A stretch of DNA of 64,000 nt from Epiperipatus broadwayi (lineage: Eukaryota; Onychophora; Udeonychophora; Euonychophora; Peripatidae), in contig JAQFVV010006473.1 of assembly GCA_028023455.1 (NCBI GenBank), positions 372,001-436,000 of the forward strand, in the 5' to 3' direction. The notes beneath the pieces are model-generated. The model ran no database searches. It worked only from the letters and a program-made list of their open reading frames with translations, and was not told where the DNA came from. The position numbers and the translations under genes are program-made. Positions 48,034-58,420 of this stretch are shown piece after piece. Position 1 is the stretch's first letter. Each line of letters starts with the position of its first letter.

Positions 48034-48346
48034 TCACGTGATTTTTTTTTTATTAAAATTGCTATTTTTGTGTTTTAATATTTTAATTACGTGATTTTTT
48101 TATGAAAATTGTGATTTTTGTGTTTTAATATTTTAATCACATGATTTTTTTTTTTTTGAAAATTAAGATTTTTATGTTTTACCATTTTAGTCACGTGATT
48201 GACTAATATGAAAATTCCGATTTATGTAATATTTTAATCACGTGATTTTTTATGAAAATTGTGGTTTTTGTGTTTTAATATTTTAATCACGTGATTTTTT
48301 TTATGAAAATTAAGATTTTTATGTTTTACCATTTTAGTCACGTGAT
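48034..48346. promoter_or_regulatory. subterminal CACGTG array, right end
   Basis: Seven related sites at about 48,034 (CACGTG), 48,089 (TACGTG), 48,138 (CACATG), 48,192, 48,239, 48,288 and 48,339 (CACGTG), spaced about 47-55 bp, in TTTTAATCACGTGATTTTT-like units. Confidence 0.55.
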
Positions 48347-48498
48347 TGACTAATATGAAAATTCCGATTTATGTTTGTTTTTTTCCTACGAAAATGGCCA
48401 TTTTGAGCGATGTCATTTATCGGTTGGATGTTTCAGCATGGTTTGGGTTGTTCTTGTAATTCAAAATGGCGGCCGTGAGCGCATACTAAATCGACACC

Positions 48499-48506
48499 TA
48501 ATATTT
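48499..48506. repeat. target-site duplication of the Merlin element, right
   Basis: TAATATTT directly after the CGACACC tip, identical to 43,872-43,879. Confidence 0.85.
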
Positions 48507-51500
48507 TTATATTCATATATAATTACTATTTTTTCGTTCTTATACTCATACAATGTATACACACACACACACACAAAACAAAGAGCACTCCCAGAAACAT
48601 AAATCTACATATATTGCTTTCATTTGTTTCAAAATAACTATGCAACTAATAATATGTAAAGATAAGAGATAAAAAGCTCTGTTTGCTCATCTCTACTAAT
48701 AATACTTTTCTAATGTTTTAAAATAAAACATATTACTTTTTTTTAAAAAAAAAAACACCATTTTTAAAGACTTAAGCTATTATTTGGATTTTCAAAAAGA
48801 TGACATTGCATACCTACTAATAAAATGACATTATAAAAATCTCTCTTTTTACAACAGCTAAAAAATATGGGATTTATAAAAGCTAAAGTAAACACTTACT
48901 AATGATCTTTCCGTATAGAAAAATATTCTCAATTATTTCTTGAGGGACAAACCTAAATAAGTTAGGAAAATAAATTACATGCTGTCCATATCATTTTTTT
49001 TTAAAATCAAAAGAATAGAAATTTATGTAATCTGTCAGATCATGCATTATTTATTATGAGTTGAGACAATATATTAATTAAATTTATGGAGCAAAATATA
49101 TGATTAATTTATACAATATAAAGTAGCAAAATTTATGAATATTTATAAAAAGACTGCTAACTTTTTTTTAAGCTATTGATGTAAGATTTACAGCAGTAAT
49201 AACAGTGATAAATTTAAGAGCTAAAAATCCCCCTTTTAAAAAAAAAAAAAAAAATCAAATGAATAGAACTATATGCTAAATCTATAACTTTAAAATGCGT
49301 AAGTCTCATGATTTTATAAGCAACTTACCATGTATTTTTCTATTTGTATTTTTATCTGGAATATATTTTATTAGTAATTTTTCTGCAATGATGCTATATA
49401 TTCAAAAAATATTTTTTGAAGATAAAAATAATTTTTTTTTGTAAGTAAATTTATTATATTAAATAAATCAAGTTTATATAATCGTACAATTTAGAAGACT
49501 AATTAGTTCAGAGTAGATTACAAGTTAATAAAATTTAGATTAAGATCTCATTTAATTATAATAGAAAAAGTTGGGGGATGATATGCAAGAGAATAGTAAT
49601 TACTTTGTATATTTGAATTACTAGATTAATAGAAAAATATTTTATGTGGAAACGTTTTAATATATATATATATAAAGAATTATTCTGGAAACGTTTTAAT
49701 ATATATATATATAAAGAATTATTCTGGAAGCAAATATATAACCAATCAAATAAATTGACACTGCTCCTGGGTTGCAGTCCATAATCTCATAATACTGAAT
49801 TGTTGGCTTGTGAGATCTGCAAGTCAGGATACCATGAATTAATTTGATTGGTTACATAGATTGTTTTCAATGTAGTAATTTATCATTATATATCTATTTC
49901 TTTAAAGGTATCAAATAATTTTAGTTTACACTGAGGGATTCAATAATATGATGTGATTGTAAATATGCTAAAGTTTTGTGATAGTTTAATCCACAGTCAA
50001 AGTTTTTATGCATAAAGTTGGTCTACCATTTTTAATGGAAAGATTTGAGTGTTTGAATCTCTGGATAACCTAAAGAAGGAAGGTTATATTTGAACCTATA
50101 AAAATAACAAAATAAATATATAACTGCCAAATTGTAATCTATAAAATTAATGACTATAAATAAATAATCAATAAAAAAGCAGCTAAAGACAATGTTATCA
50201 TATAAGCTAATATCAGTGGGTTTCAGATATGCCATATGCCACAATAATAAGAGCAAAGGGATAAATAATTAAAATAATTATCATTAAGATGAAAGGCAAC
50301 ATTAATGATTTAAAAGAAGGATAATTCTCATAGTCTTATAAAGGTAAAAACTCTTAATATTGGAAGTATTTGTCATTAAAGGTTACATTAAAATTTTTCT
50401 CTTCTCAACATCTACTATTCCCACACTTCCTATAAATCTTCCAAGTATCTTATTGCCATGATCAGAGAAAACATTTGATTTATAAAATATAAATATACTT
50501 TCTTAAATATTTACCATAATGATATCTTATTTGAAATAGTTTTTTCTTTAGAAATAATGATTTTTTTAATAAGATGATTTATAAATAAATTGGGTATTTC
50601 AGAATAAATATGATTAAATTTAATGATGATAAAATAAATTCGTTTAATTCTTATGGATTATTTAGTAAAGAATAATATCCCAATGACAAAAACACATACT
50701 CTTACTCTTAAGATAATGTCTGCCACAATTATGATAATAATAATATTAACATTTTAAATAAACATGACAAACTCTTAATTTAAAATAAAACAAAAATAAT
50801 TTACTTCAGATATTAAGAATGAATAAAAGATTTTATGACCATTCTAAATATCACACTAATCAATGTACTTTAAAACATCTTCTAAAATTAAATAAAGTAA
50901 TTCTACGATTTAAATTTATTATGGAATAAGAGGATAATCTTATAAATATGGAAAATATTTTAAAATATGCATAGTGATCTTTAATAAACAAATTGACTAA
51001 AGTGATCTTTAATGATAAATATGCATCATCTCTTTCTTAGAGTTAGATCTAATATCTTAGATGCAATTTCAGTAAAGTAACTCTTATGTTAAAATTTTAA
51101 CACCCATGTAATTTTAATGCATAAAGATTTAAAGTAATTTATAATACTCTTATGATTTTATTAGATTTCCGAATAATGAATGGATGATGTGGAAAAATGA
51201 CTATAAGAAAAAATTTAATTAACAAATAAACAATATTTATTTTCACATTAAACAAAGAACAAACACCAAATCTGACATATTTTCAAATGCCATTAAGCAA
51301 AACATTTAGAGATAAGTTTATTTTTTATATCAGAAAAATTACAAGTTATAAGTTTATTATGCAAATTTACAATAAATAAATAATTAAAATGAATAAAGAA
51401 ATATTAATACATTTTGTCCATTAAACTTTTTATAAATTCAAATATGACTAAGTTCTCACACTTACATAACATTTCTACCATTAGAGTGATCCTTATATAC

Positions 51501-52070
51501 TTTTATTACAATTTAAAATTATAAACTTACTATTCCAGCAATGAGATGGATATTAAAGAAGATGTATATTGTTATTTTCTGCCAAAACATAACTTAAAAT
51601 TTTGCATCTTCATTATTTATTTAGTTTACATCTTAAGTATAAACAAAGCATAATTATGGGAACTGCACATCAACAATATTACTTACATACAGATAAATTA
51701 TGTCTGTAACAAAAGGTAAGAGTGACATTCCTCAAAACATGATGAAAAACATATCAATTACCAGGATAAAATCATGGCAATATATTACTCATAGCTCTAT
51801 ACAAAAAACACTATCAACAAAATATATCCACATTTGGACAATAAATCAAAGGCAAAATAAAAGTTTGATGTCATGAAATCAGAAATAAATGCATCTACTT
51901 TTGAAGGCAGTAAATAAATGAACTAGGACTTAATCTCTAGTCATGAAGCAATGAGAATGAACCATCAGGGAACACCAATGATAACTAGATTTGCTTTAAA
52001 CAAAGCACTGCATGCTTTAATATAATAAATAATAATAAAATACATTGGAAAATGTCATAACAAGATAGAG
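48507..52070. other. AT-rich intergenic DNA with small repeats
   Basis: No gene recognised. (CA)n near 48,560-48,575. A 39-bp unit with GGAAACGTTTTAATATATA is tandemly doubled at 49,648-49,725. Segment 49,737-49,856 has imperfect 17-bp inverted ends (TAACCAATCAAATAAATT / AATTAATTTGATTGGTTA) and may be a tiny MITE. Confidence 0.45.
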
Positions 52071-52077
52071 TCTAAGC

Positions 52078-52084
52078 AACAATC

Positions 52085-52118
<34 letters not shown>

Positions 52119-52125
52119 GATTGTT
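52078..52125. repeat. palindrome 1 with (AT)n centre
   Basis: Arms AACAATCTTCATA... and ...TATGAAGATTGTT around pure (TA)n. A 48-bp perfect inverted repeat. Confidence 0.9.
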
Positions 52126-52132
52126 TATCTTG

Positions 52133-52172
<40 letters not shown>

Positions 52173-52182
52173 CAAGATAAAC
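52123..52182. repeat. palindrome 2 with (AT)n centre
   Basis: Arms GTTTATCTTGCCAATA and TATTGGCAAGATAAAC around pure (TA)n. 60 bp, overlapping the previous palindrome by 3 bp. Confidence 0.9.
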
Positions 52183-52520
52183 ATTATTAGAAAATAAGAG
52201 CAACTAAACCACCTTCTGTCAAACAAATACAACTAACAAATGTGTAAAAATGATAAATAAATAATTAATGCTAAATCTAGCTTAGTAAAATTAGGCAGTA
52301 AAATAAGCAATACAAATATACATTTATTTAGATTTTATTCAGCATAATTATGTACCTTCAATAAATAAATAATTCATAATAAGACACACATAACATTTTC
52401 AGAATATATTATTATCAAATGATAATATTCTGCAAACTTTGACAGTATTATTTATAAAAATAGAATACAAATTTATACCCAGATGATATGCATATAAAAA
52501 TAATAATGACATTATTAGTG

Positions 52521-52565
52521 TTGTGTATTTGCATATATATATATATATATATATGCAAATACACA
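52521..52565. repeat. palindrome 3 with (AT)n centre
   Basis: Arms TTGTGTATTTGCATA and TATGCAAATACACAA around pure (TA)n, followed closely by another (TA)n at about 52,576-52,606. Confidence 0.9.
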
Positions 52566-52568
52566 ATG

Positions 52569-52607
<39 letters not shown>

Positions 52608-52609
52608 CA

Positions 52610-53980
52610 TGGACACCAACAAAATAAGTAACAGAAATTTAATAACAGAAATTACAATAAGGGATTATAAATGCTAAGTAACATGAATTTAGCACTGACT
52701 CTTACAGTTAATATCATCAACAGCTATATTAATTGCTCAACATACAAATAGTTAAAAGCCTTATTTACATACCTAGACCATTATTGGGTTAATCTTTGAC
52801 TCCAAGTGTGTCCATATACAAATTTAACAAATAAATATCCAGTTTATACTCTGTTTTATCATACAGAGCCCATTAGGTGTATAAAAACAAAATAAGATCT
52901 GTGTAATCTGCTTTAGTCCCTAGCTGGCTGTTGGTACTTTCAGAGGCACAATCTCTGAGATTACTTCACTCACTGCATGAACACCTGTTGTTTTATGGAC
53001 AGCTTCCCACTGGCTTCTTTCAGCCCTGTTTTAACTTCAGCTGACTCCAAAAAATCAATACTAACAATTCACAATTAAAATAGTTTACAATAAACACACA
53101 AGTAATTCCACAAGTGCAAAAAACTCCATTCACACTTTCTGTACATGCTATTTATATTTCTCACTGATTTGCGGTTTTAATTCTAGATCACTGTCTTATT
53201 TCCTCAGATATCAATCAGTCTGTTTTACCCTTTGGTATTTTTAATTAGCTTTTTTGATATCAATTGTTTTAAATAAATATTTGTTTTATGCAACTAATTT
53301 TTATTGTCTACTTTAAACAAATATTTTTTATTGTTTATATTAAAGTCATTTAACTTTCTTTTAATAGTAAGCTACTTAATTTTGCTCTCATTTACATTAA
53401 CTTTATCTGTTAGCTATCTATTAAATATATTTTCCTATTTTCTTTGCCATATCTTTTTCTGAAGTAATGCATATATTCACTTTTATAATTATTGGGTTTG
53501 ACTTTAAATCTTAATATTAAACATCTTCCTCCTATTCCAAAAAAAACCCCCTGTTAACTTTAGTAAATATAAATTTGTGATTTATTCTCCCTCTACTTTT
53601 TCCACATCAGTGTGCATGATTTTTCCTTCAACTTGGCTAATTCCTGGGCTTCCCCCTGTTCTTCTATTAGTACTTCTGACTTTTCATCTATTATTATTTC
53701 TTCTATTGTGGGGTGGCTTTCCTGCATGTCAGTCTTTGGGGACATATTTTCCCTTTTGCTCCTATTTTAGTGACTTTGAAATTGTAATTGTTAGTTGTTT
53801 TTCAATCCCTGACATGATTTTTATGATGTTTATATTGCAATTAAACTTTCACCTTTAATTAACACAATATCATTAGACAATATCTTTTTTATTGTTCTCT
53901 TAATCCAAGTTTTTCATAGCAAGTCTTTAATCCACACTGCTGTTTCCACTTTGAAATATAAACTTTCATAAGTATTATAT
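52610..53980. other. intergenic DNA, possibly part of a decayed retroelement
   Basis: On the minus strand near 53,600-53,750 a short frame (EESHPTIEEIIDEK-like, QEVLIEEQGEAQELAKLKEK-like wording) has coding-like composition and lies downstream of the protease-like frame, but no domain is recognised. The rest is featureless. Confidence 0.3.
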
Positions 53981-53988
53981 TCATTGTG

Positions 53989-54258
53989 TTAAATTTCTTT
54001 GTCTTTAGGATGTCTCACTGGCAAACTTTCCCTATCATTCATACTAATTATCCCTATATATTTAAATAAGTTACATCCTATTAGCAGATTGACATTTCTC
54101 TGCACTATGCATACAGGTACATTCATCATTTCATTGCTGTATTTTATTGGTACTACATTGGAGCCTATTATTTTTACTATGTTTCTGCTTACATCTATAG
54201 TTCTGATTGGTGTCTTACATATTGCCCTCTTACTTGATGTCCTATTATCTGTTTCCAT
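53989..54258 (-). pseudogene. possible retropepsin C-terminus of an LTR retrotransposon
   Basis: Minus-strand frame of 89 codons. Its middle, VPVCIVQRNVNLLIGCNLFK followed by YIGIIS, resembles the end of retroviral-type aspartic proteases of LTR retrotransposons, where a hydrophobic strand precedes a hhG-x-x-L-L/F-x-x-hGI motif. The catalytic Asp-Ser/Thr-Gly should lie about 60-70 residues upstream and I do not see it in any frame, nor is there a recognisable RT downstream. At best it is a fragment of a gag-pol relic. It may be a chance frame. Confidence 0.3.
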
Positions 54259-54713
54259 AGTTTCTCCAAGATTATTGACATTCCTGATCTGCTACTTCCA
54301 TTTTTACTTTTTTTATTAATGACTTGAAGCTCAAATAAAGTATTTCTGGTATATTGTGGTATCATATTTTATAAACCTGTCAAATGATTCCAATAAAACT
54401 AGAAAGTAAACTCAGTAAAATATTTTATAACTCTTTGAAGTAATTTTTTTCAAATCTAAAGTAAAAGTAATAAAATAGTTTTCTGTCCTAATCTTTTTGG
54501 ATGTAAATGTGTTGGACACCAATCATTTTTTTAATGTAACCAAAATCACAAACATAGGAATAAAATACATTTTTTTGCTTGAAATTTTGCTGTAAAAGTG
54601 AAATGTAAGGAAGGATAATAATATATTTTAACATATAATAAATCTTTGATTTATAAAATTATTAACACTCATTTAAATTTACTTTTAATTAAATTTGTTA
54701 CCATTTCATTAAT

Positions 54714-56678
54714 ATGACTAGTGAAAATAAAAAACAAAAATTGTCAAGCAGTAGAGAATTTCAAAATTGGTGGACTGATGGAAGGATTGACAGAGGCTCA
54801 AATGAAATATGTGTTTCATGCTTCACAACCATTGTATTGAAAACATTATCAGTAAAACAGCATTACAAAAACAATCATAACTTGCTCTATGAAAAAAAGT
54901 AAAGATGAATAAAAAGAAAATATTGTCAAGCATTTAAAAATATAGATATTTAATCAACATCTTTAATAAAATTTATTGAAAATCATTCAAATATAACTGC
55001 TGCTGCTTTTTTATTTCAAATGCAATTGCCAAACTTGGGAAACCTTTCAATGATGGAGAATATATGAAAGAAGTTTGGATGAAATGTGTACCAATTTTTT
55101 TTTGAAGATTTTAAAATAAATCAAAAATTATTCAGAGTATAAAAGATTTATCATTGGCTAGAAATACAGTTAGAGAAAAAAACCTGCAAATGGCTAGCAA
55201 TATAACTTACCAACAAAAAAGAGATATCAAATTTTCTATTTTAATTTCTCTCTGCTTTGATGAAAGTATGGGCCTAAATGGATCAGCTTGATTGGCTATT
55301 ATTTACTATTGTATTGGGAATAATATCAAACAAGAATTGATCAGATTAATCTCATTAATAACATCAACAAAAGGACTAGATATTTGAATGAAGTTTCAAA
55401 TGTATTCACCAAAAAAGAAATAAATGTTGCAAAATTGTATCAGTAACTACAGATGGTGGTCAAAGTATGATTGAAAAAAAAAACAGTTTTCTCAGTTTAT
55501 TTACTAACCATATTGGACATTCAATTTTGGGTTTTCATTGCATTATACATTAGTAGGCTTTATGCATGAAGGTCAGATTTAAGCCACTGGATGATGTTAT
55601 GAATGTAGTTACTAAGTTAATCAACTTTACATCTACACAAAATCTAAATAAATAAAACATTTAATTTATTGAGTGAAATGAACTCAGTATTCAATGGTTT
55701 ATTTATGTACAACAATGTACGATAGTCAAGAAAAAGCTTTTAAAGATTTGTTGAGTGTTTAGATATAATTAGACTGTTTTTATATAATGAGAAAATCTTT
55801 GAAAAATATAATGAATTAATGGATGTTGAATGGCATTCGAAATTAATGTTTTTTTTTTTTACTGATATGTGTTCACATCTAAATGAATTAAATGTGAAAC
55901 TGCAAAGTTATAATAAGACAATTGTTTTCATGTTTGATTTGATCAAAGCATTTGAAGTTAAATTACAAAGTTTTAACCATGAATATTATTTTGTACATCT
56001 TCAAATATTTTCCAAATCTAAAAAAGTTCTTTACTGATTTAGAATCTCATGAGAAGTCAAATCAAGTAAAATTGATTTAAGAGTTTTGTGCTGTTATTCA
56101 ATCAATTATTGATGAATTTTCTTTAAGATTTACACAGTTCAGACAATTTTCAGAAACATCAAAATTTATTTTATACCCAGACATAATATTAATGGATAGT
56201 TTGAAGTTAGAAATTTCTGTGTGGTTTAATTGGTAAATATGGAAATGCAATCAGTTGATTTTTAATCCAGTTCTATATGGAAATAGAAATTTGTTGATTT
56301 GAGGAATGAATTAGAAACTGAAAAATGATCGATTATTGGGAATATGTAAAAAGAATGTTGAAGAGGAAATATTGACTGTCTCGAATGCTATTCCTAAAAC
56401 ATTTAATTGTTTAAAAAATTACGACCATTATATTATCAATTTTCTCCTGTACATATATATATGTAAATCATTGTATATCAGATATAAATTTAATATGAAA
56501 AACATATTATCAATTTTCTCCTGTACATATATATATGTAAATCATTGTTTTTCAGAAATAAATTTAATAAAAGACAGTTCAAGAAAGAGAATGACAGATA
56601 AATCTAGTTCAGCATGTAAATTATTAAAAGGGTCAAAATATAAACTTGACATAAAACATTTGGTATCCAATGTATAAC
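54714..56678 (+). pseudogene. hAT transposase pseudogene (GTF2IRD2/ZBED-like clade)
   Basis: Reading through many stops and shifts gives the order of a hAT transposase. It begins with a BED-type zinc finger (residues 14-55: EFQNWWTDG, then C33-x2-C36 and H50-x4-H55). Next come SLARNTVRE and LCFDESMGLNGSA (start of the RNase H-like core), then a TTDGGQSMI block (usually TDGAxxM). At 55,819-56,037 a frame reads WHSKLMFFFFTDMCSHLNEL, LQSYNKTIVFMFDLIKAFE and VKLQSF. Then at about 56,530-56,680 comes the C-terminal dimerisation region (YICVNHCFSEINLIKDSSRK). The wording matches the hAT group that gave rise to vertebrate GTF2IRD2 and ZBED genes. A 68-bp tandem duplication (TTTCTCCTGTACATATATAT, at 56,439 and 56,513) interrupts the C-terminus. 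Confidence 0.75.
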
Positions 56679-56784
56679 AGCAAAAATCTTGTTAAATAAT
56701 TATTTATGTTGATTTTATATGTTTATTTCCAAAATTTTGTTTTAATTATTAATTTTTTACTATTATATTTTATTCAATTGGTGC

Positions 56785-57575
56785 TCTTAAACATCACATG
56801 ATCACCATTACTTATGCTTGCTCTTAACTGTTATTAAACAGGTAAAACTCTCTATACGTATTGTCACCCAGTTTAAGCTAGAGTAATCAATGGATGCCAG
56901 AAGGCTTGTGCATAAAACTCCCATCTAGTGCCTACTCATCCAATATCCCCAAACTCATTTCTGGCTTAAGGTCTTTGTCAGTAAGAAACCTTGGATCTGG
57001 AAGCACTGCACCTAGATCTTAGGATCTAATGAAACCCTCCAGCAGCCACCTTTTATCTCTATTTAACTACAAAACTATGAGACTTAAATTGAAAACACTA
57101 TAATATTTTCAATCCAAGCTTATCAGCTTATATAGTCATATAAGTCTGAACTCAGTTCAAGTCCTATACATTTTGGTGTCTTTGTTTCTTTAATAACCAT
57201 AACCACCACTATCCTATTAGGCAGAATTGGTTTTAAGCCAATAAACATCACATGATCACTGTTTCTTATACTTACTCTTAACTGTTATTAAAACAGGCAA
57301 AAATCTCTATAAGTATTGCCACCCAGTGCAAGGCTGAGTAATCAATGGATGACAGAAGGCTTGTGGATAAAATCCCCATTTAATGTCTACTCATACAATA
57401 TCCCCAGACTCTTTTACTGGATTATGGCTCATTAACCAGAAACTAGTCTGGGAATATTGGATGAGTAGGCACCAGATGGGGATTTTATGTACAAGCCGTC
57501 TGGTGTCCATTGTTTACTCTGGCTTGTACTGAGTGGCAATACATATGGAGAGTTTTGCCTATTTTTTGTACTCTT
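56785..57575. repeat. about 450-bp repeat units, two direct then one inverted
   Basis: Unit starts AAACATCACATGATCAC at 56,789 and again at 57,243 (period 454). The second unit folds back after about 170 bp: 57,297-57,415 pairs with 57,445-57,575 (CCCCAGACT / AGTCTGGGAATATTGGATGA, ATCAATGGATGACAGAAGG, GGCAAAA.CTCT.TA). The whole block lies between the hAT C-terminal coding and GGTTTGCCACCACTG at 57,774-57,788, a hAT-like terminal sequence, so it may have inserted into the hAT element. Confidence 0.8.
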
Positions 57576-58415
57576 CTAAATAAATATTGTTCACTTGTAT
57601 TTAACTTATTTAAAAATTTTGTTTAATTATTGTTTTATTATTATTTTGTTTTATAAACTTTTAAAAAAGTGCAATAATTAAGTTGTTTATATTTTGATTT
57701 AATAACTAACTATATGACAAAACAATCATTCAATAAATATTTTTTGGAATTTTTTGGTATGCATATGTAAAAAGGTTTGCCACCACTGTATTAAGAGAAA
57801 CTGATTTTTTTGTGTAACCTTTTAAAAGAAATAAAGTTTTATGTTTAAGAGTATTTTAAAAAGGAAAAACAAAATAAAATTTTAATACTTTGTAAAATTT
57901 CTTATTAATTAGAGTTGTTTTTCCTATCTCCTTATCTCTCCTCAATACAAAAACAATTAAATGAGTGCAATTAACTGATCATCTTGTTTTCTTTTTTTTT
58001 TTTTGCAAGAAATTTTTTTAAAATTAGAAATCCAAGACTTTTATGATGTTAATTCAAATTCTTGAATTGTTTTTCAATGTCTGTGATTAAGGAGCAAAAT
58101 GGATGAATAATTGTATTTGTAAAAATTTACTTAATTGGTTATAAAAATTATCAGGTTATATCAAAATTATGATTGGGTTGTAGGCAAGATTGTTTTATAA
58201 AACATAATTGAGGTGTGAATGAATGTCAGAAGATTAAGTGTCTGGTAAAAAGAAAAAACATTCTTTACATAGTTGTTGAAGAGAGTAGTCAAGTCTTAAT
58301 CCAGCTGCTGAAAAAGGAGAGTAGAAGAATAAATTATTCCAAATTTAACTGATGAAAAGAGAGCAGTCAAATCTTAATCCAACTGCTAAAGAAGAAAAAA
58401 GCAGAAGTTATAGCT
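57576..58415. other. AT-rich DNA, possible hAT right terminus
   Basis: GGTTTGCCACCACTG at 57,774-57,788 is the kind of sequence that ends hAT elements. I could not find its inverted partner upstream of 54.7 kb. A 60-bp direct repeat (GAGAG.AGTCAA.TCTTAATCCA) occurs at about 58,282 and 58,362. No coding. Confidence 0.4.
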
Positions 58416-58420
58416 AAAAT

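Larger units (their letters stand above)
43880..48498. mobile_element. complete Merlin DNA transposon (IS1016/IS1595-related)
   Basis: The 4,619-bp element starts GGTGATTTAGTATGCGCTCA and ends in its complement TGAGCGCATACTAAATCGACACC (with a 3-bp difference), flanked by TAATATTT on both sides. Both termini are long inverted repeats (left 1.46 kb, right 1.98 kb) around a core of about 1.2 kb that encodes a Merlin/ISXO2-like transposase on the minus strand. The target duplication is still perfect and the arms are well matched, so the insertion is young compared with the LINE and hAT relics around it. The single reading-frame break makes this copy probably inactive, or very recently inactivated. 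Confidence 0.9.
46519..48498 (-). repeat. Merlin right terminal inverted repeat
   Basis: Inverted match of the left repeat, but about 520 bp longer because internal blocks are repeated: the CTTTACCGCCTTTTTGGTCT-type block occurs three times (near 47,298, 47,502 and 47,872) instead of twice, and the GATCTTTC.TACATCATTA block three times (near 47,080, 47,192 and 47,750). Its inner end holds the presumed transposase promoter. Confidence 0.9.

Noticed and set aside
53999-54319. Hydrophobic plus-strand 106-codon frame as a membrane protein
   Set aside because: Antisense of the protease-like frame; hydrophobicity follows from the T-rich strand.
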